DNA of 64,000 nucleotides from assembly GCA_009823395.1 (NCBI GenBank), contig CM020501.1, forward strand, positions 13,210,361 to 13,274,360. Direction: 5' to 3'. Origin of the DNA: Thamnaconus septentrionalis. Lineage: Eukaryota > Chordata > Actinopteri > Tetraodontiformes > Monacanthidae. The notes beneath the pieces were generated by a model, which searched no databases, had not been told where the DNA came from, and saw only the letters and a program-made list of their open reading frames with translations. Below are positions 36,258 to 46,606 of the stretch, piece after piece; the stretch's first letter is position 1, and the number at the start of each line of letters is the position of its first letter. The translations under genes were made by a program, and so were the position numbers.

Positions 36258-39248
36258 ATGGCGTCTCTCCCAGAGCCGCTGCTGGTCATTCTGGCGCCAC
36301 CTCCACCTTTCTTACTTGTCCCTGGTAAACCAAGTATGCCCTGGCCTATGTGGCTGAAATCTTTCAAAAAATATATCCAGGCTCTTGATGAAGACAAGCT
36401 GAGTGACTCCAGCAAGTGTGCACTTCTACAGAACTGCCTTGGCGCAGAAGGCCAGCATGTATTCACGGCGCTAATCCCAAAAGAAACCACGTTCTCAGCA
36501 GTCATTTCAGCTCTGACCACTTACTTTGACTCTAAACACACCCTAGAGTCCTGTTGTCTTCATTTTCGTCACAGGGCTCAGATGCCCGGAGAGACTGCGA
36601 GTCACTTTGTAGCGGCGTTAAAAGATCAGCTCAGGCTTTGCAACAATGAACACCTACAGAGCTCACTTATCCTGGATCAGTTGATCGAGAAAACCAACTG
36701 TCCACAGCTTAGACAGAGGCTGCTGCTTGAGAGGGACACTCTGACCCTGGAACAGGCCCTGGCCATTAGTAAAGACGTTGAATCTGCTTTAAATGAATCA
36801 CATTTGTTGGGTGTACATGAAGTCAGTGTGAACGTGCGAGACGATTCAGATCCCCCTGTTCAAAAAAAGCCCAAAAGAGGGTGCCCTCGGCGTGGGGAAG
36901 AGAGGGTGAAAAAACAAACCAACATCTCAGCCAGACCACATCGATACAGTGATGACTATTTTTATGGACATGAAAAGCAATATTATAGTGATGAAGATTT
37001 ACAGTCAAAGACAATTAAAGAAGAATCAAACCCAAATTGTGATTCTGCTAGTGAAGCAGTTATCGATAGCGGGACCATGTCAGCGTCCTCACTGAAAACA
37101 GAGGTGGAATGCATTTGTATTGCAGCAGTTGACAATGCTGAACATGATGAGTGCCACGATGACAGCAATGAGGAAGACGGAGGCTTTGAGCCTTCTCCAA
37201 CTAAACTAAAAGAACGCTGTTGTGAGATTTGCGCCAAGGACTTCAGAAATGCATCCAGACTAGCCCGACATATGAGGACACACACCAAGGAGAAACCGTT
37301 CGGCTGCCCCTGCTGCGATTTGACCTTCAGTCAGTCCTACCACATGACCCGACACATGAGGAACCAACACGGTGCGGGCTGTTACGTCTGCCCTGTGTGT
37401 GGAGAAAGTTTGGGCAGCAACTTTGAGTTACTCCGTCACAAGAAATCGCACACATCGCAGGTGCTGTCACGTCTCCTCTGTGATGCAAAATTCTGTAAAA
37501 ACAATGAATCAAAAAGTCACATGGCTTCACAAGGTCGAGACAACACTGTCTTCACAGAGGGTCTGATGTCTGCACAGAGTAGCGAGGTGGAAGATCAAGA
37601 AATCTCCAACTCCCATACCAGAGACTGTGAGAATGGGGGGAGCAACATCAGTGATCTGGAAAGTCATGCGACTCCTGTGGTGAGTGAGTGTCCTGATAGA
37701 GGCTGTGAAACCAGCGTCCAGGCTGATGATGATACCAGTCAGGATGGAGTTGCTCCCAAAGCAAAGGGACCCTCGCAGGAAAAAAGAAACCATTCCTGTC
37801 CAATTTGTGTTGGGAGGCACTTTAGGAACGCGTACAAGCTGACTCGACACATGACTACTCACACAAAGGAGAAAGCCTTCAGCTGCCCAGTTTGTGCTTT
37901 AACCTTCACCCAGTCCTACCACATGAGGCGACACGTGAGGAACAAGCACAAACAGAGCCAGTACAACTGCCCCAAATGTCCAAAAAGCTTCAGCAGCTGG
38001 CTGGAACTGCAAGCTCACAGGAAGACCCATTCTGTCAAAGTCCTGAAATGTCGCGATTGCGGCAAAAGATTTGGTCGTATGTATCATCTGAAAAGGCACA
38101 TTGTGAGCCACTACAAAGAGTCCAGCGAGGAAGGTAACCCGTGCCCTAATTGTCAAAAGAAGTTTGCATTCGCGGAGGATCTGAACAAGCACTTGGAGAG
38201 TCACACCAAGGAAGATAAGGGCATTTGTCCGAAATGTAACGCCACTTTCTGCAGTTCCGAAGACCTGGAGACACACATGAAGGTTCACGAAAAGTCTTAC
38301 TCCTGCAAGACTTGTGGCAAGAATTTTAAAGTGGAGTATGCACACCGCAAGCATGAGGAAGGCCACCAAAACAAGCAGAGCTACCACTGTTCGGTATGCC
38401 ACAAGTACTTCCTCAAGCTTTCCCGCTACAAGAGTCACATCAAGGTCCACAGCAGACGTGAATCTAAATGTCCACACTGCGAGATCGTCTTCCCCACCGC
38501 AACAGCTTTGAAGTATCACCTGAGGACTCACGTGGAAGAGAGGCCGCATCAGTGCGACTGTTGCATTGAGACATTCCAGGACAAGAACGAGCTGGAGCTG
38601 CACTGCCTCAAGCACCGGAAGTTCAAGAAAGAGAGGCCGTACTCTTGCGCCCGGTGTGACTACGCCTTCTCGACGCTGGGCGAGCTGAGGGAACACATGA
38701 GCTCACACGAGGGTGAGGAGCCACTCAGCTGCCCCATCTGCGGCAAGACCTTCTTGAACAAGAACAAGCTGGAGAAACACCAGTCCCTCCACTCCGGAGA
38801 GAGGCCTCACCTCTGTACCGTCTGCGGCAGTGGCTTCCCATCGGCCGCCAGCCTCAAGTTGCACAGTACGATGCACACCGGAGAGAAACCCTACCAGTGC
38901 CCACAGTGCAACAAGACCTTCAGGACGTCCAGCGGCCTTCGGCTCCACAACTGGCACCACATGGAGGTGCGGCCCAGCTACGAGTGTCACGAGTGTGGCC
39001 GGACTTACGGCCGCCTGACGGAGCTGAAGATGCACCAGCGTTACCACACGGGGGACCGACCGTACGTGTGCACGTGCTGCAACAAGCGCTTCGTAAGGAA
39101 AGACAAGCTGAAAGTGCACATGAGGATGCACACGGGAGAGAGGCCGTACCGCTGTATGCACTGCGAACAGACGTTCACGCAGAGTGGGGACAGAAACAGG
39201 CACATTGCCAAAATCCACTCGGATGCAGTTGGAACACAGGGTCAGTGA
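36258..39248 (+). CDS. gag-capsid / 20 x C2H2 zinc finger fusion protein
   Basis: A single uninterrupted frame of 996 aa. Residues about 25-180 resemble the capsid part of Ty3/gypsy gag: PMWLKSFKKYIQAL, CALLQNCLGAEGQHVFTAL, PGETASHFVAALKDQLRLC, DQLIEKTNCPQLRQRLLLE. A basic stretch follows (KKPKRGCPRRGEERVKKQ, a likely nuclear signal), then an acidic linker. C2H2 fingers 1-3 span residues about 322-402, and a second acidic/Ser linker leads to fingers 4-20 at about 511-985. Linkers such as HTGEKPYQC and HTGERPYRC identify DNA-binding KZNF-type arrays. Expected role: nuclear sequence-specific DNA-binding protein with a capsid-derived oligomerisation domain, analogous to SCAN-ZNF proteins. There is no KRAB domain. 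A 5' non-coding exon is likely (acceptor at 36069). The intact length suggests a host gene rather than a decaying transposon. Confidence 0.9.
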   Translation: MASLPEPLLVILAPPPPFLLVPGKPSMPWPMWLKSFKKYIQALDEDKLSDSSKCALLQNCLGAEGQHVFTALIPKETTFSAVISALTTYFDSKHTLESCCLHFRHRAQMPGETASHFVAALKDQLRLCNNEHLQSSLILDQLIEKTNCPQLRQRLLLERDTLTLEQALAISKDVESALNESHLLGVHEVSVNVRDDSDPPVQKKPKRGCPRRGEERVKKQTNISARPHRYSDDYFYGHEKQYYSDEDLQSKTIKEESNPNCDSASEAVIDSGTMSASSLKTEVECICIAAVDNAEHDECHDDSNEEDGGFEPSPTKLKERCCEICAKDFRNASRLARHMRTHTKEKPFGCPCCDLTFSQSYHMTRHMRNQHGAGCYVCPVCGESLGSNFELLRHKKSHTSQVLSRLLCDAKFCKNNESKSHMASQGRDNTVFTEGLMSAQSSEVEDQEISNSHTRDCENGGSNISDLESHATPVVSECPDRGCETSVQADDDTSQDGVAPKAKGPSQEKRNHSCPICVGRHFRNAYKLTRHMTTHTKEKAFSCPVCALTFTQSYHMRRHVRNKHKQSQYNCPKCPKSFSSWLELQAHRKTHSVKVLKCRDCGKRFGRMYHLKRHIVSHYKESSEEGNPCPNCQKKFAFAEDLNKHLESHTKEDKGICPKCNATFCSSEDLETHMKVHEKSYSCKTCGKNFKVEYAHRKHEEGHQNKQSYHCSVCHKYFLKLSRYKSHIKVHSRRESKCPHCEIVFPTATALKYHLRTHVEERPHQCDCCIETFQDKNELELHCLKHRKFKKERPYSCARCDYAFSTLGELREHMSSHEGEEPLSCPICGKTFLNKNKLEKHQSLHSGERPHLCTVCGSGFPSAASLKLHSTMHTGEKPYQCPQCNKTFRTSSGLRLHNWHHMEVRPSYECHECGRTYGRLTELKMHQRYHTGDRPYVCTCCNKRFVRKDKLKVHMRMHTGERPYRCMHCEQTFTQSGDRNRHIAKIHSDAVGTQGQ

Positions 39249-40794
39249 AGGTACTGTCTTTGAATGTGTAGGCAGCATTAAAAATCATTTTATACACTAA
39301 GATGCAGGTGTTGGCTGATATGTTTTCTTTTCTTAAAGTCCATTCATGTGCCAATGAAACTGAGCTCTCATTTTTGCCTTCGAAGTGTTTAAAGACAAAG
39401 GGAGTGCAGTACCACTACTCTGCAGGTGTCAAACGGTCCTTAAAAAAAAAAAAAAAAAATGATACCGCAAAAAGGTCATAGAACTTTCTATAACAATGCA
39501 GTCAGTCCCCAAAGTCTTGTGTCTTATGTTTTGCTTTTGCTTTTTTGCTATTTTCTAGCAAAAAATGTTCTGATATCCATGACATGTTAAATTTTAAAGA
39601 TTGTACTTGTGCCTTTAAAAAAAAAAAATGTTGCCACCAGTAACATCATCATTATCTTAGTTAGTTAAAGTTTGAATTATTTGTTGGATTTTTAATAGTT
39701 TAATTACAGCCGCACAAGTTGCAAATTAGAAAAATAGTTTTCATTAATTCGTACTATTTGCCCTCTTTTTATAGCAATGTGTTAATAGAACCTGACATTC
39801 ACATGAAGTTTCCGGTCTTTTATTCATATATATTTAATTGGCTCTCGCATGACATGAAATATAGACTGCCCCACATTATTTTGTAGGGAATTGTCTAATA
39901 TTATATATTTTAACCTGTTGTGTCAAAATGTTTATTTGTTTTTTCAGCATCTCTATTTTTTCATTACTTCTATTTTAAAATCATTTTGTTTGGGCTTCTA
40001 TGTGACTGATCATTTTTTGAAAAGAAACTTTGAAAGCCTTGAAAATAAAACTATTGCACACTCATTTTGTCAACAGTAGTCGTAGAGGACATTAATCATA
40101 AAAAAAAATACAAGTACACAAACAATACCCTCTCCTCCCAAATTTGTCAAGTGAAAACCATTTAGGTTTAGATGTATACTTGTGTCTCTGTTTAATTTTT
40201 TTCTTTCCTCAACTGCAACAAAAAGAAAAGAAAGAAGTCTTTTGTATATGCAGCCTGGTGTAAAGGAAATCTGGATGAAATGTATTTTTGACATTTCGTA
40301 TATTTAAAATCTGCAGAGAAACTGATTTAATTTGTTTGGCAAATGTCCTCGGGAGTTCATGAGACCTGGTGCTCACGGCAAGGCAGTGCAAGACATACTT
40401 CCGGCCGACAGGTGGCAGTAGTTAGTGTCTGTGAGATGGACACGACTTTTTTTCTAAGCAGCGTCTAAAACAGTAACGCTCGTTTGTTTGTTTTCTCACC
40501 GCTTGGTTTGTGGATTAATTTAAACCCGGCCGAATGACGGTAACGTGCCTTAATTAACGACACTAATTCGAAAGTACTGCGCTTGTATATGTCTTCAAAC
40601 TAACGGTAAACAAAAAAAATCAGCTGTCAAGCTATCCGACGCTCAGCTAGCTTTAATTTAACGTGTTGTCGAAGACTCTACCGAACAAGTATTGTCGGCA
40701 TTGACCTTCATTTTTCCTTCTTAAAGTAAACTTAATCGTTTACTCACATTAATGTTGTCACTATTTCCATTTGTAAAGCTCGTCATTGCTAACA
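39249..40794 (+). other. 3'UTR of the zinc-finger gene and gpank1 upstream region
   Basis: AT-rich sequence with A-runs at about 39441-39460 and 39618-39629. The first clear AATAAA is at 40044-40049 and probably ends the zinc-finger transcript (about 0.8 kb 3'UTR). The stretch 40390-40794 should hold the gpank1 promoter and 5'UTR; no TATA box is evident. Confidence 0.5.
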
Positions 40795-42597
40795 ATGGCT
40801 ACTCGAGGCTTCACTCCTGCCAGCGGGCAGGATGTGTTCAGCATTGAGCCGACCGAACAGTTCAACTTTTCGACTAACAACAGCGCTCTTACCGGGAGGG
40901 AAGTCAAGCATTTCTACGAAAACTTGATACAAGATGAAACTGGGGGAAACAGTTCAACCGGTGTCCTCCGCCCAGAGGGTGAGGGCAGTACGCAACAGAG
41001 TCAAAGGAGCAGAGAGTCCAGGAACAGGAGAAGAAGAGTTCGGGAGATGCGACGGGTTCAAACCGCTGGTGCATCAGAAGCCCGGAGAGATGCTGAAGGT
41101 CAAAGCAACCAGACAGCACGAGCCGAGAACAACACAGACCACCCCGAGAGGTCCGTGGAGCTCCAGGGGCTCAGGCTGCTGCGCTGTGCCCACAATGGAG
41201 ACATCTCTGGACTCAAAGATCTCCTCACAAGGGGTGCAGACGTCAACTTCCAGGTATAGCAGTAAATCTTTAGTGTTATTGTTGTTTTGTGATAGAAGAT
41301 ACATGACAATAACTTTGGTCTGTTTGTCCTGCAGGATTCATTCTTCTGGACGGCAGTGATGTGTGCGAGCTGGTCAGGTCAAAGAGCTGCTGTGAGGCTT
41401 CTGCTGCAGCACGGAGCAGCCTGGGTGGGGGTAGTTGACACGCAGGGGAGGGATGCCAAAGACCTGGCACTGGAGGGTATGACTGTATTCCTTATTTGGA
41501 CCTCCAAGTCTTGTCTCTGTGTTGTTGTATCTGCTTGAAGTTTGTCTGCCGTCTCCTCAGCTGGCCACACAGATGTCTTGGAGGAGTTGGAAAGCTACGG
41601 GAGAAGCACCCAAAGAGAGGCACCGTCAAGCAGCAAGTAAATGATCTATTTAGGTTGCAAAGACTTAAGACTGAATTGTTTTGATACCGTTTCCGATAAC
41701 AAATAACATATTTATGTTTATTGATTCTTAAATTTAGATTCACCCCGGAGGGCTTGATTTGCTCACCCTAACCCAACTACAGCACAGCACAGCACTGGCA
41801 ATCTATGCAATCTTGATTGGAGCTTTTATATTGGAGCTATTTTTTAATATTATCGGGTTTATTGTATGGCGGCATCTTATTTATATATCAATATGTAGAT
41901 AACTTGTCAAATAATCCAACTGTCCATATTACAAAATATCTTGTTTTTCCTTTTACTTTACGAATATTATTCTTTTATTTCTTTTAATTTGTATAATTTT
42001 CCTTCTTTTGTACTATATTGCTGCTGGCAAATATCCCCAATGTGGGATTAATAAAGGCATTCTATTCTGTTCTTGCCATTTTCTGCTTGTGTGTTGAACC
42101 TCAGCAGGTCCAGTCGTAACTTGTAACGACTTCTAACTCACTCTTGCTTTCTCCACAGTGCTGTCCAGCCACAGTGGTGCAACGTGTGTCGCAGCGAGTA
42201 CAGCAGCAGCCTGTCGTCGCATCTCTCCTCCACCCTGCATCAGTTCAGTCTGCGCCGTGCTCCACCCACGCCTTACTATTGTCTCCCGCCATCCAGCAAA
42301 AGCTACAAGATGATGGTGCGCAGTGGCTGGACCCCCGGCACGGGCCTGGGACCTGAGGGGGATGGGCGCAGGCAGCCCGTATCCACTGTGCTGAAGAGGG
42401 ACCAGGAGGGCTTGGGGTTTGGACGGACAAAAACAGCCAAAGTCACTCACTTCCAGGCCAGAGATCGTGATGCAGTGAGGCTGCCGACACAGAAGAAAGA
42501 GGAGAGTGGAGGAAGGAAGCAAAGGGAGAAGGAAAGGAGGAAGGAAGAGAGGGACAAGAACTGGGAGAGGGATTTCCGTGCCTCTTTTTATTTATGA
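40795..42597 (+). CDS. gpank1: G-patch domain and ankyrin repeats protein 1 (4 exons)
   Basis: Exons 40795-41253, 41335-41476, 41561-41636 and 42159-42597; phases 0, 1 and 2 match, giving 371 aa. The start ATG sits in AACAATGG. Order of domains: a polar N terminus; two ankyrin repeats at about 125-225 (LRLLRCAHNGDISGLKDLLT, then ASWSGQRAAVRLLLQHGAAW); a C2H2-like finger (CNVC at 233-236 with H247 and H253); a G-patch at about 277-320 (SGWTPGTGLGPEGDGRRQPV, then EGLGFG); and a Lys/Arg/Glu-rich C terminus. This matches vertebrate GPANK1 (G5/GPATCH10), which in mammals lies in the MHC class III region. G-patch proteins usually activate DEAH helicases in RNA metabolism; the specific role of GPANK1 is not well known. 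Confidence 0.93.
42010..42075. mobile_element. LINE-like 3' tail in gpank1 intron 3
   Basis: TATCCCCAATGTGGGATTAA then TAAAGGCATTCTATTCTG, the reverse complement of the tail at 14490-14545. Present in the 522-bp intron before the last exon. Confidence 0.6.
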
Positions 42598-43818
42598 CAT
42601 TTGGTCATCATGACTTTTCATCATCACAGACTGTTATTTTTCCTTTAAGCTCACAACTTGTACTTTGAATTGTAAGCATTTTTGGATATTGCAGCAGTTT
42701 TGATCATTTATTAATTAACTGACTAAAAAAGTGTGTCAGCAGAATTGAACTGAGTTGAAAGTTGATTCATAAAGGTTGTCATCAACCGAAAGGGCAATAA
42801 CTTTTTGCAGGTTAACTCTGACTCTGAATGCTTATTTCTGACCCTCCAAGTCTTGTTTCTTAAGATCAACGATGGTCGAGGTCAGGGCCAAACATTTTGA
42901 CTGGTGGGCCACAATCGGTTCTGAAATTTGACAGAGGAGCCAGAGCAGGAGCAGATGGATGGAGTGTTTTGGTGAGCCACCTCATAGGATGAGAAAATAT
43001 ATTATGAGATATGTAGAGAACATGTGTTCTAATGTGAATTTAAAATGAACAAAAACGTTATAGGAAAATATGTGTCTTTGAAGCCCCACGGTGTTTAGCC
43101 CTTCTTTGAAAAGACTCTTAAAACACAGGAAAAAATGATGAAATACAGCTATTTTACTGACTTACTATTGATATCATTAGTAAGTTTTATAAGATTTATT
43201 TAGTTATAAATAAATAAATAAATCTTGGTGTCACTGTGGACCAGACTCAGACTCTGGACCAACAGTTGAAGTTATTGATTCGCTCTTGCTTCTTCCAGCT
43301 GAGGAACATACTGTAGCCAAACTCGGGCCTATTGTGTCTCAAGCAGAGACAGAAGAGTTGAACCATGTACTTGTTTTTGGCGCCTCTGCATTATTGCAGC
43401 TCTCTTCTTACCTGCTTCGGCAAACCATCTCTGCATCACCTACTAGTGGTCCAAAACACTGCGGACAGGTCCCCCGAAAGGTCTGGTGACTCTAACTTTA
43501 ATTGCTCCTCACTGACTCACCATCAAATTTAGGATCTCATCATTTAAAGTTCTTGTGGTCATATATACATACAGAGAGCTCTGCACGGTCAGTGACTGGC
43601 CTACTTCAGAGACCAGCTGGTAGTTCCCCATTCAGCTTTACTGCCTCTGTAAAGCACTTTGAGACTTTTATGCTCTAGAGAGGTGCTATAGAAATAATAA
43701 TAATAGTAAAAATAATAATTGTTATTATCAATGTTCCTGTCGTTATTATCTGTGGAGGTTCTGTATAATTTTTATTGCAACAGCATGGGTCAGTTTCACA
43801 GTGCTTGTGAGGGCCCTG
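42598..43818. other. Intergenic, gpank1 to CYP3 cluster
   Basis: gpank1 3'UTR followed by dispersed repeats. 42880-43160 contains a GTGGGCCACAATCGG / AATTTGACAGAGG type hAT-like repeat and a block shared with 6335-6440. An AAAT run lies at about 43208-43225. No gene is seen. Confidence 0.5.
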
Positions 43819-44560
43819 TTTACTCACATGCTGCCATCTATGAAGATGGTGTCAGAAAGCTCTTCTACTACACCTCGGAGTAAAATTGTGCCCCTGCTGC
43901 TCCCGCTGCTGCTTCTGCTGCTGCATTCCAGACATCAGACTCCAGAAATAAAACTGATGGCTGGTGAGTGATAAGAAGGGATGGAAAGCAAAGGTGAGGA
44001 AGCCTCAGTCTTTTTCATGTCAAATCTTGCGCAAGTCTTCGTTTACAGCGACAATAACATTTTCAGGTTGAACGTCACAGGATCACAGTGGTGTAAAACT
44101 GGAGCAACCTTTGGTTTTATTTTTAATCTGACACTGGCGCAGCATATTTTGATCACGATTATTTGATTTATTGACCTTTGTGGTTTATTAACACTGTAGA
44201 CATTCCACTGCAATTGCACCTTTGATTAAGTCGGATGTCTGCTTTACAAACTTAAACACAATATACTGACACAAGAAATGATGAGACTTTCTAGCATTGC
44301 AACTACAAGAATATGTATGCAACCATTTTAAATCTGTGTTTCACAATCAAACTTTTTGATTGTTGCTGTGGACAAGTCTGAATGCAGTATTATATAAAGA
44401 TACTGACAGTGAACTTTCCCTCACCAGCAGTGCACCTCCCTGATTTATGACTGCTGGTGCTGTCACTGTTGACTCATTTGTTTTTGCATATCTAGAATCA
44501 CTCCCTTTCCTTCAGACTGAAGCATTTGTTCACAGGTGGAGTGTTGGCATCAGGGCATCA
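43819..44560 (+). pseudogene. Relic of a cyp3a 3' untranslated region
   Basis: Two blocks align with the 3'UTR of the intact cyp3a gene in the same orientation: 43819-43883 with 55691-55755, and 44289-44560 with 55781-56080. Shared strings include CCTCACCAGCAGTGCACCTC and AGACTGAAGCATTTGTTC. Between the blocks 43884-44288 has no counterpart. No cyp3a exon remains here, so this is the leftover 3' end of a lost + strand cyp3a copy. It lies directly against the last exon of the - strand CYP3. Confidence 0.8.
44184..44189 (-). promoter_or_regulatory. Poly(A) signal for the - strand CYP3
   Basis: TTTATT on +, AATAAA on -. It is the first such hexamer after the stop codon in the direction of transcription, predicting a 3'UTR of about 400 nt that covers most of the relic cyp3a 3'UTR in antisense. 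Confidence 0.55.
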
Positions 44561-44567
44561 CATATTT

Positions 44568-46571
44568 TCAGCGCATCGCCAGCTTCAGTTTGATGGGGTT
44601 CAGTGGGCCAACAAAGCCTTCGGGGTCCATCTTCAAAGGGATCTGGGAAATGGACAAATGTTATATTAGACACTTCCTACTTGTGATAATTATTTAACAT
44701 CACCTATATAAACTGTTCATCGTATCTGATCCAAATATCACCTCTGTTTCTTCACAGACTTGGAAACTGTACTTGTGCAAAACCTCCACCAGGGCCACTT
44801 TCACCAACACCTGTGCAAATCGCATCCCCAGACAGTTGCGTGGCCCCATTCCAAACGGCAGGTAGGTGTAGGGATTGATGTTCTGCTTATTTAGCTTGCT
44901 GAATCTATGGTGGAACAAATGGTTTTAAAATCAGATGACACCACAGTGAAAGCCAAAGAAATGTTTCTGCAGCTCTGTGTGCTGGAGATCTCTGTCAGCA
45001 TAGCCCTTAGTTCCCTACCTCTCGGGTTTGAACTCCTCCGGCTCTGGCCAGAGCTCGGGGTCTCGGTGCAGAGCATAGACTGGAACCATGATCAACATGC
45101 CCTTCGGGATGGTGATTCCATTTATCTCTACCTTTTCTTTTGCAATTCGCTCCAGACGCCCAATCGTAGGGTAGAGCCTGTTCACACAGCCAGGACAAAT
45201 TTTCTATGAAATCGTATCCTGAAAAGCTGTACAAACTTTCACATATACTCCTGGTTTTACTACTCATTGGGGTCTTTTGAACTGTGCTTTGTCAAAACTT
45301 AACCCCAATTAAAAAAAAAAAGATTTAAAAAAAATCAAGTAAAAGAAAATCTCATTTTATAAATTGCTTGTCCAAATTCCATGTCGAAGCCACATGAACA
45401 ATTCAAGAAGAGCGTTAAACATTCCGTTTATTACCTCAGACACTCACTGACGACGCTGTCCAAATACTCCATTTCTATCAGACGTTCATATTGGATTGCA
45501 CCCTAAAGAATTATGACAAACAATGTTTTGTGAAAGAAGCATTTTTACAGTTTTGAAGTTAGTTTAAAATTCAGCCGGAATTTGAGCTCAACCTCTGGAA
45601 ACGTGGAGTCGATCTCATCTTGCAGGCGTTTCATGACCTCTGGGTTTCTTGCCAAACAGTAGGCCAAAAAAGTCAGAGTGCTGGCGCTCGTGTCGTACCC
45701 ACCAAACAGAGACACAATCCCTTGAGATATGATCTCATGATCTGTAAGACCTGGACAGCAATGCAGGTAAGATAATTACTGTTAGTTCCATCTGCTGGGG
45801 TCATTCCATAGTGTGATGTTGTGTAAATGTGATGGCGCTGTGTAATCACCATTGCTATGTTTTCCCCTCTTGCCCTCATCTTGCTGAGAGTCCATCATAT
45901 TCTGAAGGAGATCGCCTGATTTCTGACAAACAGGCACATTTTTAATCTCCATGCTTCAAAAAACAAACAGTTCATCAGATTACACAACGTTCACAATCAT
46001 TATTTTCCCATTGCCCTATTCATGTTCACTTCTTACCTCAGGTGAACGCTTGTGGTCTGCAACAATCATCTTCACGATCTCTCCTAAATAACAAATACTC
46101 TCTTGAAGGAAAATAGATAAGCCCAACATCTTAAAGACAGGCTTCACCACTGGGAAGCAGGCTGAGAAGATAAAGCAAGCCAATAAATGTGATGGAAGAC
46201 AAACTGCTGTTTTCATGCAAAAAAAAATAGATAATCAGATTTCTACCTTGGATGATGAACAAAAGTGGAGATTTTCTAAGCATCTTAGAGGCAAACTGGA
46301 TAAGAGGCTCTGGGTCCATGTTCACACCGAATAGACAGCCCGTGATCACATTCATACTGTAGCAACCAAATAAACTGAAACACACAAACATGGGACCATG
46401 AGTGAAGCACGGACACTGTTTCAGTTTCGTCAAGTGACTAAAGATTTATCAACTAGCCAAACAAACATTTAAAAGATGCTCTTGTGTGTAGGAAACATAA
46501 TTTTAACCATCATCTATCAGGCTTTATTAAACTGGTAATTCTTGTGTTTGAGTATAACGCATATAAGAAAA

Positions 46572-46606
<35 letters not shown>

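Noticed and set aside
37899..39278. Antisense frames of 265 and 191 codons across the zinc-finger gene
   Set aside because: They are shadows of the finger repeat on the opposite strand; periodic finger codons keep the antisense frame free of stops.
40786..40794. gpank1 start at the upstream in-frame TTG
   Set aside because: Vertebrate translation starts at ATG; AACAATGG at 40795 is a good context and gives the expected N terminus.
45019..45502. Frameshift or pseudogene status for the - strand CYP3 because its ExxR exon appears broken
   Set aside because: The two pieces have proper GT-AG borders and sum to the canonical 227 bp in phase, so an extra intron explains it better.
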